A stretch of 42,408 bases of DNA from Haliscomenobacter sp. (GTDB lineage Bacteria; Bacteroidota; Bacteroidia; Chitinophagales; Saprospiraceae), in assembly GCF_016718685.1 (NCBI RefSeq), contig NZ_JADKCX010000073.1:1-42408 (forward strand), given 5' to 3'. The number at the start of each line of letters is the position of its first letter. Positions within the stretch are counted from its first letter, which is position 1. The notes beneath the pieces were generated by a model, which saw only the letters and a program-made list of their open reading frames with translations, did not search any database and was not told where the DNA came from. The translations under genes and the position numbers were made by a program. This document shows positions 1 through 9,116 of the stretch, in pieces.

Positions 1-1025
1 CCGGTTGGTGATTCCACCACAGGTTCGTAGTTGACCTTGCGTTGCAGGAGGAAGTTTTCTTTGTCGGGAATGGCATCGAGGTCTGCTTTACTGATGTGCA
101 GTTTGACGCCGGTTCCTGCAAAGGAAAAGAGGGGTTTTAAGACATAATTTTCCAAATCGGCGGGATATTCTGCCAATTCGTGCAGGAAGTAACTTTTGGG
201 CACAAAAGGGCTGTTCAACAGCGGCAAGGTGAACTTGCTGGCGCGGAAAAACCAGTTGGGGTGGGCAATCCACTCCACGTCTACATCGTCGGTGAGCTTG
301 AATTCCGTGACCAGATCAGGGTAGTTTTGCAGGTCATCTACAATGACGCGGTTGTAAATGCGCTGGATGGCAATTTTGCGGCCATCCTTTTCGTAGTACA
401 GTTTGCGGCCTTCTTTGCGCACTTTGGTCAAACACACCGCTTCAATACCTAGCAGGTCTTTGGTGACCGCAAAGTCGATTCTGGTTTTTTGGATTTCCGG
501 ATAAATTTCCAGCAGAATGGTGTTTTCTGCCTTACCATCGCCAATGAACACTTTGTGTAATTCCGCCAGATATCCCTCCCGATCCAGGCCATGAAAGTAT
601 TCGCTAAACCCATCCGGAAAATAAAAAAATCGCTTGTACATGTCACCGATGTAGGCCTGGTAGCCATAGAGGGTGGCAAACCCCTGCATCTCGATCAACT
701 GGGGAGTTGGCTCGCCGTGCTCATCCTTACAGACCGCAAAATCCAGGGTCAGCAAGGAACAAATGTCATCCTCGTTGGGCACCCGCTGATCGGCTGGAAT
801 GGCGCGTTCGGTTTTGGCTTTAAAATCGGGTTGCACCATCACATCAATGATGTCTTCTCCGGCCTGGATCAACTTTTCTGTCAGCGCCTTCGGAATGAAA
901 GTGGGCGTTTCAGCAACGCGAAACTCCAGGCTATTGGGAAAGTCATGGTTGATTTGTTCCATAAAGACGCCGTAGGTCTCATCGGAAAAGGAATCGTTGT
1001 AGCGTTTGCGTATTTCTGGTAACAT
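1..1025 (-). CDS. ATP-grasp-like ligase, C-terminus cut by window edge
   Basis: An open frame runs from an ATG at 1023-1025 to the left edge with no stop, giving about 341 residues that begin MLPEIRKRYND. The last 60 residues contain YVLKPLFSFAGTGVKL, which looks like the ATP-binding lysine strand and glycine-rich loop of an ATP-grasp fold. Segments such as QLIEMQGFATLYGYQ and DVEWIAHPNWFFRASKF are typical of a conserved Bacteroidota family without an assigned function. It is the last visible gene of a minus-strand run of amide-ligase-type genes and lies about 280 bp after the amidotransferase. I infer that it joins an acid to an amine using ATP, but the substrate is unknown. The fold call rests on the lysine/glycine region only, because the metal-binding C-terminal strands lie outside the window. 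Confidence 0.7.
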   Translation of the reverse strand, partial: MLPEIRKRYNDSFSDETYGVFMEQINHDFPNSLEFRVAETPTFIPKALTEKLIQAGEDIIDVMVQPDFKAKTERAIPADQRVPNEDDICSLLTLDFAVCKDEHGEPTPQLIEMQGFATLYGYQAYIGDMYKRFFYFPDGFSEYFHGLDREGYLAELHKVFIGDGKAENTILLEIYPEIQKTRIDFAVTKDLLGIEAVCLTKVRKEGRKLYYEKDGRKIAIQRIYNRVIVDDLQNYPDLVTEFKLTDDVDVEWIAHPNWFFRASKFTLPLLNSPFVPKSYFLHELAEYPADLENYVLKPLFSFAGTGVKLHISKADLDAIPDKENFLLQRKVNYEPVVESPT

Positions 1026-1144
1026 GGGCTTTGTGTTGAATGATCCAGCTTGAAGGTTTTATAAAATCTTCATAAAAGTTCAAGCTCCGCCTGCGGGCAG
1101 GGCCGATCAGTTCTAACCTCAAGTCAGCAGACTTGCCGCTCCTT

Positions 1145-1204
1145 TTTCACATGACGCAACGCACTATTGGCAAACACGACGCAAGCGTCATGTCGTCGTG
1201 AAAA
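1145..1204. repeat. Imperfect hairpin between amidotransferase and ATP-grasp-like gene
   Basis: The 282 bp gap 1026-1307 carries no gene. Within it, TTTTCACATGACGC is mirrored by GCGTCATGTCGTCGTGAAAA, with an inner 7-bp stem CACGACG/CGTCGTG at 1175-1200. It may attenuate or process the operon transcript, or be a dispersed intergenic repeat. Function is not shown. Confidence 0.4.
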
Positions 1205-1307
1205 TAACCAGCGCCAGCCAAAAAATTCATCACATAGGCTTTCAAAAATCAGAACAAATCGGCCGAAGCCGGAGGCTAGACTTTCACAAATTTTCAATCT
1301 GAAATCA

Positions 1308-2146
1308 TTACGCCACCAGCACTCCCTGGAGTTGCTCGGCAGCGTGGTGTAAAAATGAAGGGATGATCACCGCTTCCGTCAGCAAAATTTTATCGGGATC
1401 ATCCAATCGATCGATCATTTCAAAATATTTGGCTTCGCCGTGGGTATCGATCACCCACTTGCGTTTGTCGTCCATGAGGTAGTAACGCAGCATACCGCGT
1501 GAGTCGGCCTCGGGGTGAAACTGGGTGCCGAATACTTCTGGCGAAAAACGAATGGCCATTACTGCTCGTTCCAAGGGAATATGCGGGCGTTCTTTTTCAA
1601 GACAAAGTGCTTGCGCGCCAAACTGCCGCATCCGCGCTTCGTTGACCTGCGTAACCTGGTAGTCACGGAATCTACTGCGTAAAAAGGTTCGGGTAAGCCA
1701 TGAAAAATATATTCGGCATACCCATCGCCCATGCGGTGGATCGGCATGACTCCAAAGGAAGTGGATTGTCGTTTGGTCACTTCAGCCAAACCCAGGTGTC
1801 GGCACACCATCTGGAAAGAATGACAAATCAGGAACATGTGCTTTTTACGTGCATGTTGGTGGTTGTATGCAAAAAGTGCATCGATAAAGTCAAAATAGTC
1901 CTGTTCCCATTTGGTATTTGCCGCCAATGGGCTACCTGGGCCACCGCTGGAAATAAAAATATCGTAGGTTTCCAGGTCTGGAATTTCGTTGTTTGCGCGT
2001 ACATTGAACACTTCAAAACTCCCCTCAATGTCGTCTTGTTCCAAAAATCGGGTGACAATTTGCCGAATACAACGCATGCCTTCATTGGCCCAGTTGTCGT
2101 ACATGTCCAGCACCGCGATTTTTAACGTTTCGTCCGTTTTCATCAC
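1308..2146 (-). CDS. Class I glutamine amidotransferase-like protein, one frameshift
   Basis: The first frame (ATG at 2146) gives about 160 good residues: N-terminal IAVLDMYDNWANEGM, an oxyanion-type SSGGPGSP loop near residues 66-73 and a nucleophile elbow LICHSFQM with Cys108. After AVDS the homology moves to another frame, which continues RDYQVTQVNEARMRQFG and contains GTQFHPEAD, the His-Glu pair of the triad. The switch is at about 1667-1668. Adding one C to a CC pair on the coding strand (DSRDYQV) restores 279 residues, so the complete enzyme would have Cys, His and Glu. Class I domains release ammonia from glutamine or cleave gamma-glutamyl bonds. Here it lies 45 bp after a GCS2 ligase, so it may supply nitrogen or trim a glutamyl group in the same pathway. 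The frameshift may be a sequencing error. Confidence 0.8.
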
Positions 2147-2191
2147 AATTGATTGATTAAAAAGCGCTAAAATTAACTTTTGTGCGCCTAA

Positions 2192-3298
2192 TTACCAAAG
2201 ACCATAAGCAGTTTCGCCAATAATGTAGTCTACAACCGCTTTGAAATCATTGGTTTCCTGATACACTTTGAGTTGGCGATCGGCTCCGGTTCCTCCTTCC
2301 ATCATTTTAATGAGGTATTCCACTTCTTCCCGGCTACCGAGTTGATCCACTACATCATCAACAAAATCAATCAGCTCATAGATCAATGCTTTGGTAGGAA
2401 CTTCTTCTTGTTTTCCGAAATCAATCAACTTGCCGTCGATGCCGTAACGTGCTGCACGCCATTTGTTTTCATTGATGAGGGGCTTGCCGTACATGCGGAA
2501 ACTCAGGTTGCTGCTCATCAATTTGTACAATTTCACCACTATGGCTTGCATTACAGCGGCCAGGGCAATGGTTTCTTCTACGCGCATTTGTACATCACAA
2601 ATCCGGAATTCTACGGTTTCAAAAAACGGATGCAGGCGCATGTCCCACCAGATTTTTTTGCCATTGTCGATACAACCCGTTTTGATCAAAAGATCTAAAT
2701 ATTGCTCGTATTCAATCGCGCTGGAAAAAGACTCCGGTAGACCGGTGCGGGGAAATTTGTCGAATACCTTGGTGCGGAACGATTTATATCCCGTATTGCG
2801 GCCTTCCCAAAATGGAGAATTGGTAGAAAGGGCAAAAATGTGCGGCAAAAAATACCGTGCCACATTGATGATTTGAACACCCACTTCACGGCTGGGAATG
2901 CCTACGTGTACGTGCAAACCAAAAATGAGGTTGGAGCGGGCAGCTTCCTGCAATTCCTCTACGATCTGGTCGTAGCGTGGATTGGGAGTGATCGCTTGGT
3001 CTGCCCAGTGTGAAAAAGGATGGGTACCAGAAGAAGCAATTTTGAGGTCAACCTTGTCAGCGATCTCAATGACGTAGCGCCGCAGATTGATCACGTCCTC
3101 ACGTGCTTCCTGAATGTTTTTGCAAATGACCGTGCCAACTTCAACCACCGCCTGGTGCATTTCCGCTTTCACTTGTTCCTGGAGCTTTACTTGCCCCTCG
3201 TCAACGATGCGCGACATGTGCGAACGCAATTCCCGGGTAACCGGGTCGATGGTTTGAAATTCTTCTTCTATTCCAAGGGTGAAACCAGAAAGATCCAT
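2192..3298 (-). CDS. GCS2-family carboxylate-amine ligase (YbdK-like)
   Basis: The protein has 368 residues and opens with the family signature GIEEEF (residues 9-14), followed by IDPVTRELRSHMSRIV. The central GLHVHVGIPS is the conserved strand with metal-binding histidines. ARYGIDGKLIDF near residue 285 is also typical of GCS2 ligases. Members of this glutamine-synthetase-like fold form a gamma-glutamyl or related amide bond with ATP; E. coli YbdK has weak glutamate-cysteine ligase activity. The length is normal and the frame intact. The start ATG lies 16 bp after the stop of the upstream ATP-grasp gene, so the two are almost certainly co-transcribed. The true substrate pair is unknown. The neighbouring amidotransferase and two ATP-grasp genes argue for a small-molecule or peptide pathway rather than glutathione synthesis. 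Confidence 0.9.
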   Translation of the reverse strand: MDLSGFTLGIEEEFQTIDPVTRELRSHMSRIVDEGQVKLQEQVKAEMHQAVVEVGTVICKNIQEAREDVINLRRYVIEIADKVDLKIASSGTHPFSHWADQAITPNPRYDQIVEELQEAARSNLIFGLHVHVGIPSREVGVQIINVARYFLPHIFALSTNSPFWEGRNTGYKSFRTKVFDKFPRTGLPESFSSAIEYEQYLDLLIKTGCIDNGKKIWWDMRLHPFFETVEFRICDVQMRVEETIALAAVMQAIVVKLYKLMSSNLSFRMYGKPLINENKWRAARYGIDGKLIDFGKQEEVPTKALIYELIDFVDDVVDQLGSREEVEYLIKMMEGGTGADRQLKVYQETNDFKAVVDYIIGETAYGLW

Positions 3299-3314
3299 AA
3301 GTTTGAAAGATTTA

Positions 3315-4436
3315 TTAAGGTTTGAGGTTAAGTTCGGTGGTTAGCATTGCTTGCTGGCGTGTCCGAGGTAAGGTCCGAGGCGGTAACCCAAACCCTAAAA
3401 CCTTCAAACCCAAAACGTTTCGAATCCTATTTTTCTTCGCTGCCGGCTTTTTCGCTGCGGGCACTCCAGCAAGTGTTGCCATTTCGTTGGTTGTTCCTGC
3501 ACCAATAAAAGTGCCCCAGGTGAGGTTGATTTGTCCGGGTTTGGCAGCTTTGGCACGGTCGATCGCCATCGTGGCGGCGGCTTCAACGACCCAGTCAAAA
3601 TTTTCCTGGCCAACTGAATTGACATCGGCGTCGGGCGCTGGATTGCAGAAGTCGATGGCGTAAGGAATGCCATCGCGTACCGCAAACTCTACGGTGTTGA
3701 AGTCGTAACCCAGTGCCAAATTGAGGCGCATCACGTAATCGTGTACAGTATCCAGCAATTTTTTCGCCGCCGGGCCTTGTGCCTTAATTTGAGAATCATA
3801 GCGCAAATGGTGCGGATTGCGGGGTTCGTAGGGCATGATGCGCACATGTTTTTGCCCAATGCAATAGCAACGGAAATAATCGTCGAACACAATTTCTTCC
3901 TGCAACATCATCACCAACTGTTCCGTCTCAGCGTGTTTTTTCCAGAGGTCTTCTACATCGTCAACCCGATACACACTTTTCCAGCCGCCACCAGCGTGGG
4001 GTTTCATGTAAGCGGGAAACTTGATGTAATCAAAGATGTAGTTCCAGTCCAGGGGCATTTTGAGGTTGCGGAAGGATTCTTCACTGGTGTCGGTAGGCAA
4101 CTCAAAAGAAGGAAGTAAAGCCGTATTGGGTACGGGAACACCAACTTGTAAGGCCAAACAATTGTTGAAAAACTTCTCGTCCGCGCTCCACCAAAAGGGG
4201 TTGTTGACCACTGCGGTGCCAGACATGGCGGCATTCTTCAGAAAGGCCCGATAAAAAGGGACATCTTGGGAAATGCGGTCAATAATCACCGCATAACCGC
4301 TAGCTTCTCCTTGAATGACTTTATCCACTGAAACAGGCTCAGCAATGATGTCTTTGCCTTCTTTTTGATTGACCCGTTCGATGAAAGCCCAAGGGAATGT
4401 GTTTTCTTTGCCAAATAAAATGCCGATTTTTTTCAT
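3315..4436 (-). CDS. ATP-grasp ligase (D-Ala-D-Ala-ligase-like fold)
   Basis: The protein has 373 residues. The N-terminal KKIGILFGKENTFPWAFIE is a pre-ATP-grasp Rossmann-type lobe; SADEKFFNN (about 84-92) and PAYMKPHAGGGWKSVYRV (141-158, Lys145) form the ATP site; VEFAVRDGIPYAIDFCNPAP (249-268) supplies the metal ligands Asp262 and Asn265. The family makes acyl-phosphate-activated amide bonds. The last 45 or so residues, after the Ala/Lys-rich PAAKKPAAKK, are encoded by an intergenic repeat (see 3317-3411) and are probably a recent read-through extension or the product of a small indel near 3440. The gene sits 53 bp after the esterase and 16 bp before the GCS2 ligase. It is probably the second bond-forming enzyme of the pathway; the substrate is unknown. 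Confidence 0.85.
   Translation of the reverse strand: MKKIGILFGKENTFPWAFIERVNQKEGKDIIAEPVSVDKVIQGEASGYAVIIDRISQDVPFYRAFLKNAAMSGTAVVNNPFWWSADEKFFNNCLALQVGVPVPNTALLPSFELPTDTSEESFRNLKMPLDWNYIFDYIKFPAYMKPHAGGGWKSVYRVDDVEDLWKKHAETEQLVMMLQEEIVFDDYFRCYCIGQKHVRIMPYEPRNPHHLRYDSQIKAQGPAAKKLLDTVHDYVMRLNLALGYDFNTVEFAVRDGIPYAIDFCNPAPDADVNSVGQENFDWVVEAAATMAIDRAKAAKPGQINLTWGTFIGAGTTNEMATLAGVPAAKKPAAKKNRIRNVLGLKVLGFGLPPRTLPRTRQQAMLTTELNLKP
3317..3411. repeat. GGTTTGAGGTT / AACCTTCAAACC inverted repeat overlapping a gene end
   Basis: AAGGTTTGAGGTTA at 3317-3330 faces AAACCCTAAAACCTTCAAAC beginning at 3390, an imperfect inverted repeat. It belongs to the same family as the element at 8991-9116. It lies over the 3' end of the ATP-grasp gene and supplies that protein's odd C-terminal tail and stop. 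Confidence 0.5.
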
Positions 4437-4489
4437 ATGTAAATGTTTTTGGTTAAAGAAGGCTGGTACTTGATTTAAGTGCGCTTCTT

Positions 4490-5230
4490 TTAAATTTTTG
4501 ACAAATAATCAGGGAACATTTCGCGCCAGATGGGCCAATCGTGGTTGGCAAACGGGCGAATATCCAACCAATGGTTGATGCCTTTGCGCTGCAAAATTTG
4601 GGACATCCACTCGTTTTCTCCTTTGCAGAAATCGTGTTCGGAGGTACCCAAAACCACCTTCATGTCGTAAAAATGCGAATTTTGCGCATCCGGGATATAA
4701 TCGGGAGGATTATTGAAAAAAACATTGTCATCGTAATAACCTCCCAGGTGCTGTTTGATGTCAAAAGCACCGCCCATACTGAACATGTAGGCGACTTTAT
4801 CGGGGTGCTTGAAGGCAAAATTCAGGGCATGGTATCCTCCAAAACTGCATCCTGCAACACCAATTTTATCTACATTACACTCCTGGCGGATGGAGGGTAC
4901 AAGCTCCTCGTTCAGCATACGGTCGTAGCAGGTATGGTTGTAGATGCGGGTAGCGGGATGCAAATGTTTGGCGTACCAACTGTCCTTGTCAATGCTATCG
5001 ATACAATAGATCTTGATTTTGCCGGATTCGATGAACCACCGGGCGGATTCAATCAATTTGAAGTCCTTGTTTTCATAATAACGCCCCATTGAGGTTGGAA
5101 ACAAGAGGACTGGATAACCCCAATTCCCAAAACTCAACATTTCGATTTCTCTTCCCAGGCAATGCGACCAGAATTTGTGGTAAGTTTCTTGCAAGGTAAT
5201 TTGGTTTAATAGTAAAGTGTAAAATCGCAA
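4490..5230 (-). CDS. Putative esterase (alpha/beta hydrolase, esterase-D type)
   Basis: About 246 residues. The nucleophile elbow is GVAGCSFGGYHALNFA; PVLLFPTSMGRYYEN gives the oxyanion region; FANHDWPIWREMFP near the C-terminus supplies the likely catalytic His. The family hydrolyses acyl esters or transfers acyl groups, and is usually cytoplasmic; no signal peptide is seen. There is no ATG between the upstream stop and residue 31, so the start must be TTG: either 5230 as given or 5194 (LQETYHKFW), the latter closer to where homologous esterases seem to begin. It is the first gene of the minus-strand amide-ligase operon and is divergent from a second esterase across 43 bp. The shared control region suggests joint function in one pathway. 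Confidence 0.8.
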   Translation of the reverse strand: MRFYTLLLNQITLQETYHKFWSHCLGREIEMLSFGNWGYPVLLFPTSMGRYYENKDFKLIESARWFIESGKIKIYCIDSIDKDSWYAKHLHPATRIYNHTCYDRMLNEELVPSIRQECNVDKIGVAGCSFGGYHALNFAFKHPDKVAYMFSMGGAFDIKQHLGGYYDDNVFFNNPPDYIPDAQNSHFYDMKVVLGTSEHDFCKGENEWMSQILQRKGINHWLDIRPFANHDWPIWREMFPDYLSKI

Positions 5231-5236
5231 AGTGAT

Positions 5237-5244
5237 TACATTTG
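5237..5244 (+). promoter_or_regulatory. Bacteroidota -7 element TACATTTG upstream of esterase 5274
   Basis: TACATTTG matches the Bacteroidota -7 consensus TAnnTTTG exactly and lies 30 bp before the ATG at 5274. No clear -33 TTTG is visible at the usual spacing. A near match for the opposite operon is CTAAAATA at 5252-5259 (TATTTTAG on the minus strand). Confidence 0.45.
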
Positions 5245-5273
5245 CTTGCGACTAAAATAAGATTAATATTCGT

Positions 5274-6062
5274 ATGCACAAAAAAGAACTCGTTTTATCC
5301 TCAATTCATTTGGAACGCAAGGTCAAGGTAAGCCTTATTTTGCCTCCCCATTATGCCCTAAGTTTTCACCATTACCCGGTTTTGTACCTCAATGATGGCC
5401 AGGATTTACCGAGTTTGCGGATGGAGGAATCCCTGCATCAACTCTATGCGGCGCACGAAATTCCTCCTTTTATTTTGGTGGGGATTCATGCCAATGAGCA
5501 GCGCAAGCAGGAGTATGGAACGGCTAAAATACCCGATTATGCCGGAAGGGGCAGCAAAGCGGGAAAACATACCCATTTTGTGCTGACAGAACTCAAACCG
5601 TATATCGAGCAACACTACCGGGCTAAATCATCGCCTGAGCACAATTATTTTGCAGGGTTTTCTCTGGGAGGCTTATCTGCAATAGATATCGTCTGGCATC
5701 ATCCGCATGTTTTTTCCAAAGTTGGGGTGTTTTCTGGTTCCTTTTGGTGGCGTTCAAAAGCCCTGGATCAGGGATACAACGAGGCTACCGACCGCATCAT
5801 GCACGCGCTGATCCGTGAAAATGATCAAAAGCCTGCGCTGAAATTTTGGCTCCAAACGGGTACGGAAGACGAAGTGTCGGACCGCAACAACAACGGCATC
5901 ATCGACTCAATTGATGATACCCTGGGTTTGATTGAAGAATTGGAAAAGAAGGGCTATCGGCGGGACGGTGAGATCGTGTACCGCGAAGTGGAAGGTGGCC
6001 GTCATGACCAGACGACCTGGGGGAAGGTTATGCCGGAGTTTCTTAAATGGATTTTTAAGTGA
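5274..6062 (+). CDS. Putative esterase (enterochelin-esterase-like alpha/beta hydrolase)
   Basis: 262 residues, ATG start, no signal peptide. The hydrophobic strand YPVLYLNDGQDLPSL, the GIHANEQR oxyanion loop, the nucleophile elbow FAGFSLGGLSAI (Ser130), and the C-terminal EGGRHDQTTW with the likely catalytic His place it in the esterase family that includes Fes-type enterochelin esterases and esterase D. A DRNNNGIIDSIDDT stretch near residue 205 looks like a calcium-loop type insertion. It is divergent from the amide-ligase operon, whose first gene is also an esterase. Two esterases flanking ligases suggest processing of an ester- or lactone-containing product or precursor; this is inference. 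Its stop codon directly abuts a hairpin repeat. Confidence 0.85.
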   Translation: MHKKELVLSSIHLERKVKVSLILPPHYALSFHHYPVLYLNDGQDLPSLRMEESLHQLYAAHEIPPFILVGIHANEQRKQEYGTAKIPDYAGRGSKAGKHTHFVLTELKPYIEQHYRAKSSPEHNYFAGFSLGGLSAIDIVWHHPHVFSKVGVFSGSFWWRSKALDQGYNEATDRIMHALIRENDQKPALKFWLQTGTEDEVSDRNNNGIIDSIDDTLGLIEELEKKGYRRDGEIVYREVEGGRHDQTTWGKVMPEFLKWIFK

Positions 6063-6146
6063 AAAGCGAAAAGCGAAAAGTAAGCACAATTGGTTTTTCA
6101 TCGTGTGCTATTTATTTTTCGCTATTCGCTATTCGCTATTCGCTAT
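6059..6146. terminator. Tandem-heptamer hairpin, likely bidirectional terminator
   Basis: Tandem GAAAAGC units at 6060-6080 face TTTTTCGCTATTCGCTATTC units at 6115-6146, forming a long imperfect stem between two convergent genes. The stop codon of the plus gene lies at its left edge. The minus gene's stop (CTA at 6143-6145) is inside the right arm. The same design recurs at 12827-12904. Confidence 0.6.
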
Positions 6147-8886
6147 CTCATCTGAATATTCATCCGATTTCCACCATTGGCATTTCCTTTCTGGAAGCCT
6201 TTCATGGAGTAAATGAAGCTGAACATGAAGTAACGGGCCAGTGAGTTTACATCCTGATCCTGGAAGTAGTTCAATTGCACCGTACGGCTGATGCCCTGAT
6301 TCTGGTTCAGGATATCGTAGGCACCAAATTTGAGTTGACCTTTGTTGGCCTTGAGGAAGTACATAGAGATGGCCGCGTTCCAGATTGGAATATCCTGGTC
6401 AAACTCTTCACCCAAGCCACGGAACTGGCTGTAATCCAAATCGGTTTCGATGTTTAATTTATCCTTCAGGAAGAACTTGCGTACACCTACAGTATAGGTA
6501 TAGCTGAAATAGTCCTGGTTGCGTTCGCTGTTCAGCGAGTAAGCAGTATTCGAATAGTTGAGGGTATATCCGAGGTTCCAGTCCCATTTTTCCTTTTTCT
6601 GGTTGTCCAAAGTCACGCCTACGGTAGGGTTTTGGGTCTTCGTGAAGTTGCGTGCAGCGTTCACAAACGTAGTTCCCCAGTTGTAGTTGTAGCCAGCATT
6701 GAAGCTAAAGCGCGTTTTTATACTTTTCAAACGGCCGCCATAGTTGAGCCGGCTGATGAAACGGTAATCATCGGGCACGTTGATGGGGGTGCGCTCGGTG
6801 ATGAAGGTTTCTTCATTGATGGTTTGGGCAGTTTGAATACGGTTGTTGGTATACGTAAAGTTGGCAAAACCAAAGAAGTTGGTGAAGTTGAACTGATTGA
6901 AGTGGTTGTACCGCATGGTAAAACGGTGACCATATTCAGGCTTCAGGTTGGGGTTGCCATAATAAATGCTCAGCGGGTTGCTCAAATCAGGTGCAGGTTG
7001 CAACTGGGTCACTGCCGGTTCGTTGATGTCGGTGCTATAATCGAAGTTGAAACTGCGCATTTGGCTGAAATTGTAGCGCAAACGCACGCTAGGTAGCAAG
7101 TTGGTGAATTCTTGCTCTACCCTTTGTTCTCTTGAACGCAAGTCGCCTTCCAAGGTTGCATATTGCACCGCCAGACCCGTGGTAAAGTTCAATTTAGGGT
7201 TGGCAATCCGGAAATTGAAGCCCCCATTGTGGAAATTGAAGTCGCTGAGGATGTGGTTGGTCTGGAGCTGGTTGAGCACCAATTGACCTGTTGGGAGCAC
7301 ATCGTACACTTCGCTGTTGTTGTTGTTGCCCCGGTGGTTGTAGGAGTAGTTCAATTCCAAAAACTTACCACGTGACAATGGCTCAGTAAAAGACAAGCGG
7401 GCATTGTAACTCATGCGGTCGTTGATCGCGTCGGTAATCTGGTTATAGTCTTGCCGGTTGGTGATTGAACCATCTCATTGTTCAAGGTAAAGGTTGTACT
7501 GAGGTTGCGTCCCCGACGACCGAATTTTTTGCGGTAAAGCAAAGTAGTGTTCAGGTTTACGTTGGAACCATCCGAGGCGTTGGTTTGGTCGCTGGAGTTG
7601 CGAGGTATACTTTGTTCGTTGGTAGAAAACGAATTGGAAAGTACATCGCTGCCGTTCTGGCTAAACGACACCCGGCTCACCACCCGGATTGACTGGGTAG
7701 AATCCAGGTCGTGATCGAGGGTAAAGTTGAGGCGGTGTACATCACTAGTTTCGTCTTGTTCAGAAGTATCACTTTGAATGAAAGCGGATTTTTCGAGGAA
7801 GTTTTCTGTACGGCTTTTTTGATCGGTTTCTTTTTTGAAACCACTATATAAGTAGCTGCCGTTGAATTTGGTCTTTTTACCAAAGTCTTTGCTGAAATTC
7901 AAACCACCAGAGTAAAAAGTGGTAAAGCCATAATTGCGACCAAAGTTGATGGGCACATCGCCGCCACCTATGCCGCCACGGCCTCCACCGCCCATGCCGC
8001 CGCCGCCCATGCCACCACCACCAGAAAAGTCGAGGTATTCATTGATGGAAAAACCATTGCGGTTGACATTGTTGGCCGAGCCAATGATCGAGATTTGACC
8101 AGTTTTGGAAAAACGGTTCATGTTGCCACCCAAATCGAATTGTTCTGGGCCACCGCCACCCAGGCGAAAGTTGCCAAAAGTACCATTCTGGCGATCGGGG
8201 CGCAAGGTCAGGTTGATCGTTTTTTCCCGCTGGCCATCGTCTACACCGGTAAATTCCGCCACGTCGGTCATTTTATCAAAAACTTGAATTTTGTCGATGG
8301 CATCGGCAGGTAAGTTGCGGGTAGCCGTTTTGGGGTCACGGCCAAAAAATTCCTTGCCATTTACCAATACCCGGGTTACGTTTTCTCCCTGGGCTTTTAC
8401 GTTGCCATCTTTTTCAACTTCTACTCCGGGCAGACGCTTGAGCAATTCTTCCACGGTAGAGTTGGGTTGAACCTTGAACGCCGCAGCGTTGAATTCAACA
8501 GTATCTTTTTTGATGGTCATGGGCGCTCGCTCACCTTCCACAACGTACTCGTTGAGCATGGCGGTTTGTTCCTTCATGAGAATTTTGCCCAAGTCTTTTT
8601 CTTTTTCACCAGCCAAGGTGATGGGAATTTTCTTGACGCCATAGCCCAAAAAGCTAACTTGTACGATGTAATCGCCTGCTTTTACGCCTGTAACCTCAAA
8701 AGCCCCTTTAGGGTCAACTAAAGCAAATCCACTGAGCAGGGAGTCTTTGGCTTGCAATACCATCACCGTAGCACCCGTGAGGGTTTCTCCAGTCGTGTCA
8801 ACAACAGTACCAAAAACTTTAGTCTGTGCCTGCATAGTGGAGATCGTCAGGAAGAGGGCACAGATGAGGGTAAAAAGATTCTTCAT
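6143..8886 (-). CDS. TonB-dependent-type outer membrane beta-barrel protein, one frameshift
   Basis: Signal peptide MKNLFTLICALFLTISTMQAQ; a carboxypeptidase-regulatory-like domain (VFGTVVDTTGETLTGATVMV) at about 22-105; a plug-like region with VEELLKRLPGVEVEKDG and VLVNGKEFFGRDP; a Gly/Met-rich linker near residues 290-310; then a long beta-barrel ending NRMNIQMR. This is the OMP beta-barrel family 3 type of receptor. The frame breaks at about 7470: the first part ends in LNNEMV and the homology resumes in another frame at GSITNRQDYNQITDAIND. Adding one G to a GG pair restores 914 residues. The ligand is unknown; such proteins import large solutes or act as outer-membrane assembly partners. 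The stop codon lies in the terminator repeat. Confidence 0.85.
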
Positions 8887-8920
8887 AAAAAGAAAAGTTA
8901 AGTCGGGTTATTTCTTCCTG

Positions 8921-8928
8921 CAAATATA
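8921..8928 (-). promoter_or_regulatory. -7 element TATATTTG for the beta-barrel gene
   Basis: Read on the minus strand, TATATTTG is an exact TAnnTTTG match 35 bp before the ATG at 8886. The predicted leader is short. A weak TTTACC lies near the -33 position. Confidence 0.5.
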
Positions 8929-8990
8929 CCCGCTGCTTTTCGGTAAAGAGGTTAAACTGTATTGATATAAGGTTAAAAATTGTTAACGGT

Positions 8991-9116
8991 GAGGGTTCGG
9001 GGTTCGAGGTTCGAGGTTTGTTGGTAGCGCGAGAACTTTTCGCCTCAACCTCAAACCTCAAACCTAAAACCTAGAACCCCAAACTCGACCTCCAACTCCC
9101 GAACTCCCGAACCCTC
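8991..9116. repeat. GAGGTTCGAGGTTTG-type inverted repeat overlapping MFS gene end
   Basis: GAGGGTTCGGGGTTCGAGG (from 8991) faces an arm from about 9046 to 9116 built of CAAACCTCAAACC-like units and ending GAACTCCCGAACCCTC. The arms pair imperfectly over tens of bases. The right arm encodes the last 20 or so residues of the MFS transporter and the stop at 9051-9053. Related element at 3317-3411. Confidence 0.55.

Noticed and set aside
591..1022. 143-residue plus-strand frame
   Set aside because: Antisense to the ATP-grasp-like gene, whose minus-strand frame is longer, continuous and has recognisable motifs.
6059..6146. Tandem GAAAAGC units considered as a CRISPR or replication iteron array
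   Set aside because: Units are contiguous heptamers arranged as two facing arms between convergent gene ends, which fits a terminator, and no replication gene is nearby.
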